From: Natronoglycomyces albus
GTDB taxonomy: Bacteria; Actinomycetota; Actinomycetes; Mycobacteriales; Micromonosporaceae
NCBI RefSeq assembly: GCF_016925535.1
Contig: NZ_CP070496.1
Location: 1,736,001 to 1,800,000, forward strand
Length of the DNA stretch: 64,000 bases
Direction: 5' to 3'
Notes under the pieces: generated by a model
What the model saw: only the letters and a program-made list of their open reading frames with translations
The model's database searches: none
Told to the model about the DNA's origin: nothing
Part shown: in pieces, positions 24,817-34,221 of the stretch
Numbering within the stretch: position 1 is the stretch's first letter
How the letters are laid out: the number at the start of each line of letters is the position of its first letter
Made by a program: the position numbers and the translations under genes

Positions 24817-26499
24817 TTGAAAATCCTATTGCTGGTATCGGCCTTCAACGGGCTAACCCAGCGGGTCTGGTGCGACCTGCGTGATTCCGGCCATGAAGTC
24901 GGAGTCGAATTGGCCGCGACCCATGAATCAGAGGAGGCGCTCACCAAAGTCGTTGCGGATCTTGATCCGGATCTGATCTTGTGCCCGTTCCTCAAACACC
25001 GCGTTCCAGAAGCGGTGTGGAGGCGGTGGACCACTGTCATCGTCCATCCGGGTCCCGCTGGTGATCGCGGGCCGTCCTCACTGGATCACGCCATTATGGA
25101 TGGTCGGAGTCATTGGGGAGTCACGGCCCTCCAAGCGGTCGAAGAAATGGACGCTGGACCTATTTGGTCCACCATCAATTTCGCCATGCCCAACCCACCG
25201 GTATCCAAGAGCGCCCTCTATAACAGCGCGGTGGCTGATGCCGCCATGCTCGCCATCGAGGAGACCATCGCCAAGGTCACCGCCGGGCACGGACCCACCC
25301 CAGTTGAACAGACTCCACATGAGATCCCCGGTACCGGCGAGCTACCACTACTGCGCCGAGCCGCTTTTGCTCTTGACTTCAATCGACCTGCTCCCGAGTT
25401 GGCGCGCATTATCGCTGCCGCCGACGGCTCACCTGGGGCCACTGGTCTTGTCAACGGCGAGCCAATGTGTCTCTACGACGGGGTCGCGACTGCTGTGAAC
25501 AGTCATGGACGACCTGGTGAAACAGTCGCCGTCGACAACGACGCCGTTGCGATCGCCTGTGCCGAAGGCACCTTGTGGGTCGGCTATGCGGCCCGTCTTG
25601 ACGGTAAGCGACGCGGCCCCAAACTGCCCGCCGCTCATCTACTGCAAACTCCTGGATACGGATCGGGCCACCTGCCCTATCAACCTGGCCCGGTGGAGTT
25701 GGCTGAGACCACCTACCATCGCGAAGGTGATGTCGGGTTCGTCACCATCCGGTCCTATTCCGGAGCTATGCACACCGGTCAATGCCACCGGCTCTACGAA
25801 GTGGTCCGTAAAGCCCTTAACGAAGACACCAAGGTTCTGGTCTTGCAGGGCACCGAACACACCTTCTCCAACGGAGTCCACCTTGGCGTCATCGACGCCG
25901 CTCCCGATCCAGCCGTCGAAGCCTGGGCAAACATCACCGCCATCAACGATGTGTGTCGGGCTTTGGCCGATTCACCCAGCCACGTGACCGTCGCAGCCTT
26001 CACCGCTAACGCGGGAGCTGGTGGGGCGATGATGGGCTTGGCCGCTGACGTGGCTGTCGCTCGCGACGGTGTCGTGCTCAACCCTTACTACGATATGGGC
26101 TTGTACGGTTCGGAGCTACACACGTATTCGGTCGCGAACCGTCTCGGTGACGATCTAGCTCAGGAGCTTCTTGCGGGCAAACAGCCAATCTCAGCCGCCC
26201 ACGCCGCCGAGATCGGACTCATCGAGGCTGTCGGGCCGCGCTCATGGTACGACTTCCACAGTTGGCTGGTAGACATCTCGACCTTCTGCACCACCGCTGA
26301 GGCGTGGGCCGCCGAGATGGAGGCCAAGCGTGCTCGTGCCTCTCGTTCCAAGCCTCTGGACTACTACGAGACCCTTGAACTAGCCGAGATGGCTCGAGAC
26401 TTCTTCGATGACCGCAATGGTTTTGCGCGCAAGCGCCACGAGTTCCTGCGCAAAGTCGCGCCCACGGCCACGCCCGACCACCTTCGACCCCGTTGGTAA
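24817..26499 (+). CDS. hypX: HypX/HoxX-like hydrogenase maturation protein
   Basis: 560-aa fusion. Residues about 1-270 are a formyl-transferase-like module (MKILLLVSAFNGLTQRVW, then TVIVHPGPAGDRGPSSLDHAI resembling the HPGxxGDRGPSSLDWAI signature of HypX), and residues about 290-560 are an enoyl-CoA hydratase/isomerase-like module (VLVLQGTEHTFSNGVHLGVID, ANAGAGGAMMGLAADVAVAR). HypX proteins make CO for the NiFe site from N10-formyl-tetrahydrofolate under aerobic conditions. The TTG start at 24817 has AAGGAG six nt upstream. No hydrogenase or other hyp gene lies in the window; metH, another folate enzyme, follows after a hairpin. Confidence 0.85.
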   Translation: MKILLLVSAFNGLTQRVWCDLRDSGHEVGVELAATHESEEALTKVVADLDPDLILCPFLKHRVPEAVWRRWTTVIVHPGPAGDRGPSSLDHAIMDGRSHWGVTALQAVEEMDAGPIWSTINFAMPNPPVSKSALYNSAVADAAMLAIEETIAKVTAGHGPTPVEQTPHEIPGTGELPLLRRAAFALDFNRPAPELARIIAAADGSPGATGLVNGEPMCLYDGVATAVNSHGRPGETVAVDNDAVAIACAEGTLWVGYAARLDGKRRGPKLPAAHLLQTPGYGSGHLPYQPGPVELAETTYHREGDVGFVTIRSYSGAMHTGQCHRLYEVVRKALNEDTKVLVLQGTEHTFSNGVHLGVIDAAPDPAVEAWANITAINDVCRALADSPSHVTVAAFTANAGAGGAMMGLAADVAVARDGVVLNPYYDMGLYGSELHTYSVANRLGDDLAQELLAGKQPISAAHAAEIGLIEAVGPRSWYDFHSWLVDISTFCTTAEAWAAEMEAKRARASRSKPLDYYETLELAEMARDFFDDRNGFARKRHEFLRKVAPTATPDHLRPRW

Positions 26500-26601
26500 C
26501 AGGTCGCGAGATACAACAATGCGGTATCTAGCGCCCTGAACTGGGTAAACGCCGGTCAACGCCTGTGAAGGCCGCCAAGGGGACAAGCAGTGGCCATCGG
26601 C

Positions 26602-26630
26602 GGCCCGCGTCCACACTATGGACGCGGGCC
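26602..26630. terminator. Perfect 12-bp stem terminator after hypX
   Basis: Arms 26602-26613 and 26619-26630 (GGCCCGCGTCCA and its complement) with a 5-nt loop, about 100 nt after hypX and 45 nt before metH. No U-tract. Confidence 0.7.
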
Positions 26631-26675
26631 GTACGTTAACGAAGAAAGCGCCATCGGCGGCCTATCCTTGGAAGC

Positions 26676-29600
26676 GTGTCTGAGAATGAGCTGCTGAAAA
26701 CCATGTCCCGTCGCGTTGTCATCGCCGACGGAGCGATGGGGACGATGCTGCAAGATTCCGACGCCACCGATGATGATTTTCTCGGCCTCGAAGGCTGTAA
26801 CGACATCCTGTGTGTCACCAGACCCGATATCGTACGAGACATTCATGGGGCCTACCTTGATGCCGGTAGCGAATGCGTCGGCACCAACAGCTTTAACGCC
26901 AACTTGGGCGGATTCTCCGAATACGACATAGCCCATCGCATCCGGGAAGTAGCGGCAGCTTCGGCCCGGCTGGCTCGCGAAGCCTGCGACCAGGCCTCCA
27001 CGCCCGACAATCCACGCTTCGTACTTGGTTCGATGGGGCCTGGAACTAAACTTCCTACCCTCGGACACGCTCCGTTCGCGCAACTACGCGACGCCTACCA
27101 GGAGTGCGCCACAGGGCTGCTCGACGGCGGGGCGGACGCGATCCTCATCGAGACCAGCCAAGATCTGCTGCAAACTAAGTCGGCGGTCATCGGCGCGCAG
27201 CGCGCCATCACCGATACCGGCATCCATGCGGCAATCATCGCCCAAGTCACCGTCGAAACCACTGGCACCATGCTTGTCGGTTCTGAAATTGGGGCGGCCC
27301 TCACCGCATTGACCTCCCTGGGTATTGACGTCATCGGAATGAACTGCGCGACAGGGCCCGCCGAAATGACTGAGCACCTGCGCCATCTGTCGCGCCACTC
27401 CAAGGTGCCTATCTCCGTTATGCCCAACGCGGGACTACCCGAATTGACACCCAACGGTGCCTACTACCCGCTCACTGCCGATGAACTTGCCGACGCCCAT
27501 GAGACGTTCATCCGTGACTACGGCATCAACCTCATTGGCGGATGCTGCGGCACCACACCGGAACACTTCCGCGTTCTCAGCCGACGCCTAGCCGGGGCCG
27601 TGCCTCCGCCACGCTCAGTACAGATCGAACCGGGCGTGTCCTCTAGCTACCACCATGTGCCCTTCGCTCAAGACGCCACGATCCTCAACGTCGGTGAACG
27701 CACCAACGCCAACGGCTCGAAAGCGTTCCGCAACGCCATGCTGGAGGCCGATTTCGACACCTGCACCGAGATCGCTCGCGAGCAAGCCCGAGGAGGCTCG
27801 CACCTTCTGGACCTATGTGTGGACTACGTCGGACGTGACGGGGCCGAGGACATGCGCCAGCTGGCCGGCCGCTTCGCGACCGCCTCCACACTGCCCATCA
27901 TGCTCGACTCGACCGAACCGGCAGTCATTGAAGCGGGGTTGGAAAGTCTGGGCGGTCGCTCCATTGTCAACTCGGTCAACTTCGAAGACGGCGATGGCCC
28001 CGAATCCCGCTACGCCCGCATGATGCCACTGGTGGCCGAGCACGGCGCGTCCGTCGTTGCCCTCTGCATCGACGAAGAGGGGCAAGCCCGCACCAAAGAG
28101 TGGAAACTTGCCGTCGCCTCCCGGCTCATCGACGACCTCACCGGCCGCTGGGGCCTCAACCGCGCCGACATTTTTGTCGACTGCCTGACATTCCCCATCT
28201 CCACCGGACAAGAAGAAACCCGCCGCGACGGAATCGAAACCATCGAGGCGATCCGCGCGATCAGCGAACAATACCCAGGTGTGAACTTCACCCTGGGCGT
28301 CTCCAACATCTCCTTTGGCCTCAACCCCGCTGCCCGCCAAGTCCTCAACTCGGTGTTCCTCCATGAGTGCGTCCAAGCCGGACTCACCTCCGCCATCGTC
28401 CACGCCTCCAAGATCCTGCCCATCGCCTCAATACCCCAACAGCAGTACCAAGTCGCCCTCGACCTGGTCTATGACCGGCGCAGAGAAGACTACGACCCAC
28501 TCCAGCGCCTCATCGAACTATTCGAAGGCGTCGACGCGGCCTCCTCGAAAGCCTCCCGTGCCGAAGCGCTCGCCGCGCTCCCCCTGGGGGACCGGCTGCG
28601 GCAACGCATCGTAGACGGAGAAAAAAACGGCCTCCACGACGACCTTGAAGAAGCCCTGCAAGACAGCTCCGCCCTCGAGATCATCAACAACCACCTGCTC
28701 GAAGGAATGAAAGTCGTCGGAGACCTCTTCGGCTCTGGAAAAATGCAACTACCGTTCGTCTTGCAATCCGCCGAGGTCATGAAAACCGCCGTGGCCCACC
28801 TCGAACCTCACATGGAAAAGACGGACTCCTCGGGCAAAGGCACCATCGTCCTCGCCACCGTGCGCGGCGACGTGCACGACATTGGCAAAAACCTCGTTGA
28901 CATCATCCTGTCCAACAACGGCTACACCGTCGTCAACCTCGGCATCAAACAACCCATCAACGCGATCCTCGACGCGGCCGAAGAACACGACGCCGACGTC
29001 ATCGGCATGAGCGGACTACTCGTCAAGTCCACCGTCATCATGAAAGACAACCTTGCCGAAATGATGGCGCGCGGAATGGCCGGGCGCTGGCCCGTCCTAC
29101 TTGGTGGAGCCGCCCTGACTCGCTCCTATGTCGAAGACGATCTCCGTGACATGTTCACTGGAGGGGATGTCCTCTACGCGCGGGATGCTTTTGAGGGCCT
29201 CAACCTCATGGACAAAGTGATGACCTCCCGGGCCACCGGGGCCCCCATCCTCGATGAGGCTCGCCAGCGAAAGATCCAGCAGCGTCGCGAACGACGGGAA
29301 CGCCACGCGGCGGTGGTGACCGAAACTCTGCCCGATCTCGACGACACCAGCGTGCGTTCCGACGTCGACCCCCACACCGAGATCCCCGTGCCTCCGTTCT
29401 TCGGCACTCGCGTCGTTAAGGGAATCGCCCTAGCCGAGTACGCATCAATGCTCGACGAACGCGCCACGTTCCTAGGTCAGTGGGGTCTACGCCCAACTCG
29501 AGGAGACGACGGGCCCTCATACGAAGAACTGGTCGAAACCGAGGGGCGGCCACGCCTACGTTATTGGCTGGACCGCCTTGCCGCAGACGGTGTCCTCGAA

Positions 29601-30197
29601 GCCGCGGCCGTCTACGGCTACTTCCCGGCCTATTCTGAGGGCAACACGATCGTCATCCTGGACGAAAATGGTCACTCCGAACGCACGCGCTTCACATTCC
29701 CCCGCCAGCGTCGTGAACGCCGTCTGTGCCTAGCGGACTTCATTCGAGCTAAAGGGGAAGGGCCCCTGGACGTCATCGGGATGCAGCTGGTCACCATTGG
29801 CAGGCCAGCTAGCGATTACACTGCCAAGCTCTTCGCCGAGAACGCCTACCGCGATTACTTGGAAGTGCATGGGCTCACCGTGCAGCTGACAGAGGCGTTG
29901 GCCGAATACTGGCACCGCCGCATTCGCTCTGAATGGACCTTGCCCTCAGGCGGCGCTGTCGTTGACTCCGACCCCGCTGAGCTACGCGGCATCTTGGATG
30001 TCGGCTTCCGTGGCTGTCGCTATTCCTTTGGCTACCCCGCCTGCCCCGATATTTCCGACCGACGCGCCTTGGTTGACCTGCTTGAGGCCGAGCGCATCGG
30101 CGTCGAACTATCGGAAGGCGATCAGCTGCATCCCGAACAGTCGACTGACGCAATCGTGCTGCATCATCCGGAGGCGAGCTACTTCAATGCGCGTTGA
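26676..30197 (+). CDS. metH: Cobalamin-dependent methionine synthase
   Basis: Transfers methyl from 5-methyl-tetrahydrofolate to homocysteine through methylcobalamin. 1173 aa with all four modules: homocysteine domain (about 1-310; zinc Cys224, Cys290, Cys291), pterin domain (about 330-600, starting near ILNVGERTNANGSKAF), B12 cap and Rossmann domain (DVHDIGKN with lower-ligand His near residue 732), and SAM-binding activation domain at the C-terminus (RFTFPRQRRERRLCLADFI; RGCRYSFGYPACPD). The GTG start has no Shine-Dalgarno; TATCCT at 26663-26668 lies 7 nt before it, consistent with leaderless expression. Confidence 0.96.
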   Translation: MSENELLKTMSRRVVIADGAMGTMLQDSDATDDDFLGLEGCNDILCVTRPDIVRDIHGAYLDAGSECVGTNSFNANLGGFSEYDIAHRIREVAAASARLAREACDQASTPDNPRFVLGSMGPGTKLPTLGHAPFAQLRDAYQECATGLLDGGADAILIETSQDLLQTKSAVIGAQRAITDTGIHAAIIAQVTVETTGTMLVGSEIGAALTALTSLGIDVIGMNCATGPAEMTEHLRHLSRHSKVPISVMPNAGLPELTPNGAYYPLTADELADAHETFIRDYGINLIGGCCGTTPEHFRVLSRRLAGAVPPPRSVQIEPGVSSSYHHVPFAQDATILNVGERTNANGSKAFRNAMLEADFDTCTEIAREQARGGSHLLDLCVDYVGRDGAEDMRQLAGRFATASTLPIMLDSTEPAVIEAGLESLGGRSIVNSVNFEDGDGPESRYARMMPLVAEHGASVVALCIDEEGQARTKEWKLAVASRLIDDLTGRWGLNRADIFVDCLTFPISTGQEETRRDGIETIEAIRAISEQYPGVNFTLGVSNISFGLNPAARQVLNSVFLHECVQAGLTSAIVHASKILPIASIPQQQYQVALDLVYDRRREDYDPLQRLIELFEGVDAASSKASRAEALAALPLGDRLRQRIVDGEKNGLHDDLEEALQDSSALEIINNHLLEGMKVVGDLFGSGKMQLPFVLQSAEVMKTAVAHLEPHMEKTDSSGKGTIVLATVRGDVHDIGKNLVDIILSNNGYTVVNLGIKQPINAILDAAEEHDADVIGMSGLLVKSTVIMKDNLAEMMARGMAGRWPVLLGGAALTRSYVEDDLRDMFTGGDVLYARDAFEGLNLMDKVMTSRATGAPILDEARQRKIQQRRERRERHAAVVTETLPDLDDTSVRSDVDPHTEIPVPPFFGTRVVKGIALAEYASMLDERATFLGQWGLRPTRGDDGPSYEELVETEGRPRLRYWLDRLAADGVLEAAAVYGYFPAYSEGNTIVILDENGHSERTRFTFPRQRRERRLCLADFIRAKGEGPLDVIGMQLVTIGRPASDYTAKLFAENAYRDYLEVHGLTVQLTEALAEYWHRRIRSEWTLPSGGAVVDSDPAELRGILDVGFRGCRYSFGYPACPDISDRRALVDLLEAERIGVELSEGDQLHPEQSTDAIVLHHPEASYFNAR

Positions 30198-30743
30198 ACT
30201 GCGCAAACAAGTTCCGTAACCAAGCAAATACTGTCCTGCGTCACGTGATGGTCACCACGATTACGATTCGATATCCCAGTGAATCTAAGGCTGGGGAACA
30301 TTTCGGCAGTATTAACAACTGTTAACCAGGGCATCGCTGCCATGTTAAAAAGGGTCAACCACTGCCAGTGTGATCACGAATACGTGTGACGCAGGCAAAA
30401 ACGCCTTACATTCTCAAGGCGTCCATGCGTAGCATTAAGGCGTAAGCCAAACAAGAACAACACAGCTCAACGATCACCAGCTGGTTGAACTTGAACGGCC
30501 GCACGTGGAATCAGTGATCGGACTCCACAGCAGATGTCGACAAAGGCGTCTTCGACACCTGCAACCACCGCTCTCAAACGCAACCCCGCCACATCCGGCA
30601 ATCGGTGCGACTTCTTCGAAACCCAAGGGCGAAGAACCTTGCCCACAAGGCAAACCCACGCACCGCCGCCAAGAGAGCACATCCCACCCGAGACATCACA
30701 TACCACTTAACCGGCAGCAATCCTGCCCAGAAAAGGAATCACC
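30198..30743 (+). other. Intergenic region with weak terminator after metH
   Basis: 546 bp without a credible gene. ACGCCTT (30401-30407) and AAGGCGT (30416-30422) form a 7-bp hairpin with an 8-nt loop that may end metH transcription. Roughly 30210-30400 is AT-richer than its surroundings. Open frames here read into or across the following small gene in other phases and look like shadows. Confidence 0.45.
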
Positions 30744-30953
30744 ATGGAGTTCTACTCAAGCTACCTCGCCGTCGACGCCGCCCGCCGCTTCGCTCACTCC
30801 GCGCTGCCGACCGCGCCGATTGTTGACGACGGACGCGCCAACGAGCGCTTCCAGCAACGGATGGCTAACCGTGGACGCCTGCGTCGCACCACCGCATCGG
30901 CCCTGCACCGCATGGCGACGCGCCTGGAGCGAAACGTCCAGGTATCCCGCTAA
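30744..30953 (+). CDS. Small Arg-rich hypothetical protein
   Basis: 69 aa, MEFYSSYLAVDAARRFAHSA followed by a basic tail (ten or more Arg, e.g. RMANRGRLRRTTASALHRMATRLER). Ribosome site AAAGGAA lies 7 nt before ATG. It is followed by a hairpin terminator, so it appears to be its own transcription unit between metH and the HAD gene. No family recognised; an amphipathic basic helix could bind nucleic acid or membrane. Confidence 0.55.
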   Translation: MEFYSSYLAVDAARRFAHSALPTAPIVDDGRANERFQQRMANRGRLRRTTASALHRMATRLERNVQVSR

Positions 30954-31053
30954 GGAACTCACAGTTCACGTTTCCCCCAGGGAAACCCACTTAGAAAAGC
31001 CATCACAATGGAGCTACCGAAACGCATCGAACCCGATGCACACTTTAAGACCG

Positions 31054-31081
31054 CGCGCTGAGGCACCATCGCCTCAGCGCG
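31054..31081 (+). terminator. Hairpin terminator after small gene
   Basis: CGCGCTGAGGC (31054-31064) pairs perfectly with 31071-31081 around a 6-nt loop; TTCGTCGTTTT follows, giving a partial U-rich tail. Confidence 0.75.
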
Positions 31082-31202
31082 TTCGTCGTTTTACAGCCGA
31101 CCTTCTCCCGCGACCACCGACCACCAAGCGCCACCACGGCTCATTGACACCCTCCACCCCCGCAGACCCGACCGCCCCAACCAGACAACCTAAGGTGACA
31201 GA

Positions 31203-31865
31203 GTGACTGACTTTCTGCACGCCGTCCTCTTCGACATGGACGGAACCCTAGTGGACTCCGAATCCCTCTGGGACGTCGCTCTCGAAGACATGGCCCGCGA
31301 ACTCGGCGGCACCCTCAGGGACTCAGTGCGCATCGACATGGTCGGTAAATCCGAGGAGTACAGCATCCCGCTGCTCCTCAACGACCTCGGGCGAGCCGAG
31401 GAAGACACCAACCAGTGGCGCGAATGGGTCGTCGCCCGCATGACCGAGCTACTCAAAGACGGCGTCGAATGGCAACCCGGAGCCCAAGAACTCCTCGGAT
31501 CCGTAGTCGAAGCCGGATACCTCACCGCCCTGGTCACCGCAACCCGCCGCAGCCTGACCGAAGTCCTACTCGACCAACTCGGACGCCATAACTTCACCAT
31601 CACCATCACCGGCGACGACGTCACCGAAAAGAAACCCGCACCCGAGCCCTATACCAAAGCCCTCGCCCAACTCGGAGTCACAAGCGACAACGCCATCGTT
31701 ATCGAAGACTCTTGGTCCGGCATGACCAGCGGCATCGGTGCTGGCTGCACTGTGGTCGGAGTGCCTAGCCTCACCAGCGTTCCCCAAGCTGCGCCGGGAC
31801 AGCTCCATATTGTGGATTCACTCGAGGCCATCAATGTGGAGTTTTTGCGCAGACTCCACAGCTGA
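31203..31865 (+). CDS. HAD-superfamily hydrolase (phosphatase)
   Basis: 220-aa haloacid dehalogenase-type phosphatase of the PGMB/CbbY-like subgroup. Motif I VLFDMDGTLVDSE, motif II Thr in LVTATRR, motif III Lys in EKKPAPEPY, motif IV IVIEDSWSGMTSG. The helical cap sits between motifs I and II. GTG start at 31203 has AAGGTG six nt upstream. Sits downstream of metH, as in some other actinobacteria. Substrate unknown. Confidence 0.9.
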   Translation: MTDFLHAVLFDMDGTLVDSESLWDVALEDMARELGGTLRDSVRIDMVGKSEEYSIPLLLNDLGRAEEDTNQWREWVVARMTELLKDGVEWQPGAQELLGSVVEAGYLTALVTATRRSLTEVLLDQLGRHNFTITITGDDVTEKKPAPEPYTKALAQLGVTSDNAIVIEDSWSGMTSGIGAGCTVVGVPSLTSVPQAAPGQLHIVDSLEAINVEFLRRLHS

Positions 31866-31917
31866 ACGCATAGCGTGAGGGGCACGACCAGCTGGTCGTG
31901 CCCCTCACGCTATGCGT
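31866..31917. terminator. 52-nt perfect palindrome terminator
   Basis: Arms 31866-31891 and 31892-31917 are perfectly complementary over 26 bp without a spacer (loop formed by the innermost bases). It begins one base after the HAD stop codon. It separates HAD from the convergent KamA-like gene. Confidence 0.85.
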
Positions 31918-32044
31918 CAACTCAGTAGATGCAGCGGCGATGTTTGCCGCGCACGCCTCCATATTCATGAAGCTCCCTGCCTTCAGCACTGAGGCCTATG
32001 CAAGAACGTACTCCTGGTTGAGATGGCTGCTTGTTCAGCAGCGC

Positions 32045-33340
32045 TTACTGCTGAAAGGGAAACCGATCCGCAAAAGCGGGCTTCAAGTGGTCGAGCCAAA
32101 TCGCGTTTTCGTCAAACTTCGCGAAGAATGGGCGCCCGACCAGGTCAGGGTCTCTTGCCTGCAACATTCGCAGCGCGAAGATTTTCTCGCCGTTGACCTC
32201 GGTTACGCCATCGACGACGACTTTGCCAGGCGTGGCCGACATCGACGGTCCGCGGACGGTCCGGCACAGTCCGGAGACCTGAGCCAGCGCATCCCGGTAG
32301 ATTTCCCACGCCTTGTACAGCGGTACTGAGAAATAGTCCTGCGGTCCTGTGTCACGCTCGACGAACATGTAGTACGGAATCATGCCCATCTTGTGCTGGG
32401 TCCGCCACATGCCAGCCCACTGCTCGGCAGTGTCGTTGATCGTGCGGATCAAAGGAGCCTGGGTGCGGATTGTCGCCCCGGTGTTCAGGATTCGGCGTAC
32501 CGCCTCCTGAACCAGGTCGGACTCCATTTCCCGATGATGGGAGAAGTGCGCCATGAACGCAAGGTTGCGCCCGGACTTGACGACTCTTTCAAACAGCCGC
32601 AGCGTGTCATCGGCATCGGGATCGGTCACGAATCGCTGAGGCCAGTAAGCCAGAGCCTTCGAACCGATTCGGATGGACTCAATGTGGTCCATCTCCAGCA
32701 ATGGATCGATGTACTTGCTCAGAACAGTCTCACCCATGATCATGGGGTCGCCGCCAGTGAGCAGAACGCTTGTCACCTCGGGGTGATTGCGGACGTAGCC
32801 GGTGAGCCGCTCGACATCGTTCGAGGCGATCTTCAGCTCGCTAATACCCACGAACTGGGCCCAACGGAAACAGTAGGTGCAGTACGCGTGGCAGGTCTGT
32901 CCCTGCTGGGGGAAGAACAGCACAGTCTCTTTGTATTTGTGCTGCAAACCTTCGACGGTTTCGTCTTCGAACTTGGGTAGGTTCAACTCTTGCTGCCCTG
33001 CCGGGTGCGGGTTGAGTTTGAACCGGATCTCGTTGGCCGTGCCAGTGATCTCGGCTTTGGGCGCGTCAGTCTTGATGAGGTGGGCGATACGGTCGACATC
33101 CTCAGCCGGGAGCATGTCCTCCTGGGGGAAGACGAGCCGGAACATGGGGTCTTCGAGGGCGTTGTCCCAGTCGATGAGCTCATCGAGGACATACTCGTTT
33201 GTGCGAAAAGGCAACACCGAAGCTACCGCACGTGTGCGGAGCCTTTGCTCCTCCGTCAGTTTCGCCCGCTGCAAGAGTTCATCCAGGTGACGGATGGTGT
33301 ATGCGCGGAACCGCCTACCAGTGTTTTCTGGGGTACTCAT
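32045..33340 (-). CDS. KamA-family radical SAM aminomutase, substrate uncertain
   Basis: 431-aa PLP/radical-SAM protein. The cluster motif is C150-HAY-C154-TY-C157. The LAM-like core continues through SVLLTGGDPMIM and the C-terminal PGKVVVDG, whose Lys may bind PLP. The two lysine-recognising Asp positions of KamA are not conserved: the counterpart of YQCD reads MFVERD with a shifted Asp, and the counterpart of VVDAP reads TVRGP. A substrate other than lysine is therefore likely; glutamate 2,3-aminomutase is one option, EpmB is less likely on length. The ATG at 33340 has AAAGGAGGT upstream. Stands alone. Confidence 0.8.
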   Translation of the reverse strand: MSTPENTGRRFRAYTIRHLDELLQRAKLTEEQRLRTRAVASVLPFRTNEYVLDELIDWDNALEDPMFRLVFPQEDMLPAEDVDRIAHLIKTDAPKAEITGTANEIRFKLNPHPAGQQELNLPKFEDETVEGLQHKYKETVLFFPQQGQTCHAYCTYCFRWAQFVGISELKIASNDVERLTGYVRNHPEVTSVLLTGGDPMIMGETVLSKYIDPLLEMDHIESIRIGSKALAYWPQRFVTDPDADDTLRLFERVVKSGRNLAFMAHFSHHREMESDLVQEAVRRILNTGATIRTQAPLIRTINDTAEQWAGMWRTQHKMGMIPYYMFVERDTGPQDYFSVPLYKAWEIYRDALAQVSGLCRTVRGPSMSATPGKVVVDGVTEVNGEKIFALRMLQARDPDLVGRPFFAKFDENAIWLDHLKPAFADRFPFQQ

Positions 33341-33648
33341 GGCGGATTCGACCTCCTTTACGGTGCATCGTTGTTGTCGGGCAATTTGTTGGCAAGGCGT
33401 GGGTGGCACGCCTCATCAGGATGTTCACCGCCAAAGACGATCGTTGTTCCCGATGCCGACGGCTCTGTCGGAATCATGCCAAAGGCGGTACCAGAGACAG
33501 GGGCTACGCCCGTCTCCCACCCACCTAGACCACGTTTTGTGAGGTCGCATCGGTGTGAAGGACGACTGCGTGTACCCCTGTCTCGAAGGTCCCGCCCATA
33601 TGCCAGTAAAACTGCTGGGTATGTAGTTTTCTCAGGTATCTATCAACC
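33341..33648. other. Intergenic region between KamA-like and osmC-like genes
   Basis: 308 bp with no credible gene. It must hold the promoter of the KamA-like gene and the end of the OsmC unit, both read leftwards. No clear terminator hairpin seen. Confidence 0.4.
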
Positions 33649-34074
33649 CTAGCGCAGCGCGGCGTCCAAACTAATGGGCACCGACTGCAGGGCCTGGCTG
33701 ACTGGGCAGCCGGTTTTGGTCGCCTCCGCGATCTGCGCGAACTCATCCGCGCCAATGCCGGGAACCGACGCTCGTACATTCAGTGAGATACCGGTGATAC
33801 CGGTTCCGGCCTTGAAGTCCACGTATGCCTGAGTCTCGATGTCCTCGGCGGTGTACCCGGCCTTGCCCAGTCCCGCTGAGAGCGCCATCGAATAACATGC
33901 CGAATGCGCGGCCGCGATGAGCTCCTCGGGGCTGGTCTTTCCGTTGGGCTTCTCCGAACGCGCCGGCCATGACACGGGAGTTTTTTCGATACCCGAGGAA
34001 ACGAACGTCACGACTCCTTCGCCGGACGGGAGGTCACCTTGCCAATTGGTGCTGGCGGTGCGAGTTACGGTCAT
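33649..34074 (-). CDS. OsmC/Ohr-family peroxiredoxin
   Basis: 141-aa thiol peroxidase-like protein. The two redox Cys are in HSACYSMALS and KTGCPVSQAL; the fold segment TSPEELIAAAHSACYSMAL is characteristic of OsmC. Reduces organic hydroperoxides. The ATG at 34074 has AAGGAGG eight nt upstream; 36 earlier codons are not conserved. Read leftwards as a single gene. Confidence 0.92.
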   Translation of the reverse strand: MTVTRTASTNWQGDLPSGEGVVTFVSSGIEKTPVSWPARSEKPNGKTSPEELIAAAHSACYSMALSAGLGKAGYTAEDIETQAYVDFKAGTGITGISLNVRASVPGIGADEFAQIAEATKTGCPVSQALQSVPISLDAALR

Positions 34075-34221
34075 GAGATATGCCTCCTTGACATTGACGC
34101 TCAATATTCCCTGCCCGGCTGAATCGTATCTCTCCGAGCTGGGTTCGCGGCCCGATCGACCGAGGCGATTCTGCAAAAGCAACGTCGCACAGGGCGCTGT
34201 GCGGGTCCCTGGCTCGCGTCG

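Noticed and set aside
30505-31206. 233-codon plus-strand ORF over the small gene after metH
   Set aside because: It crosses the small Arg-rich gene and a terminator in another frame, with no ribosome site or domain; the shorter 69-aa frame has a proper ribosome site.
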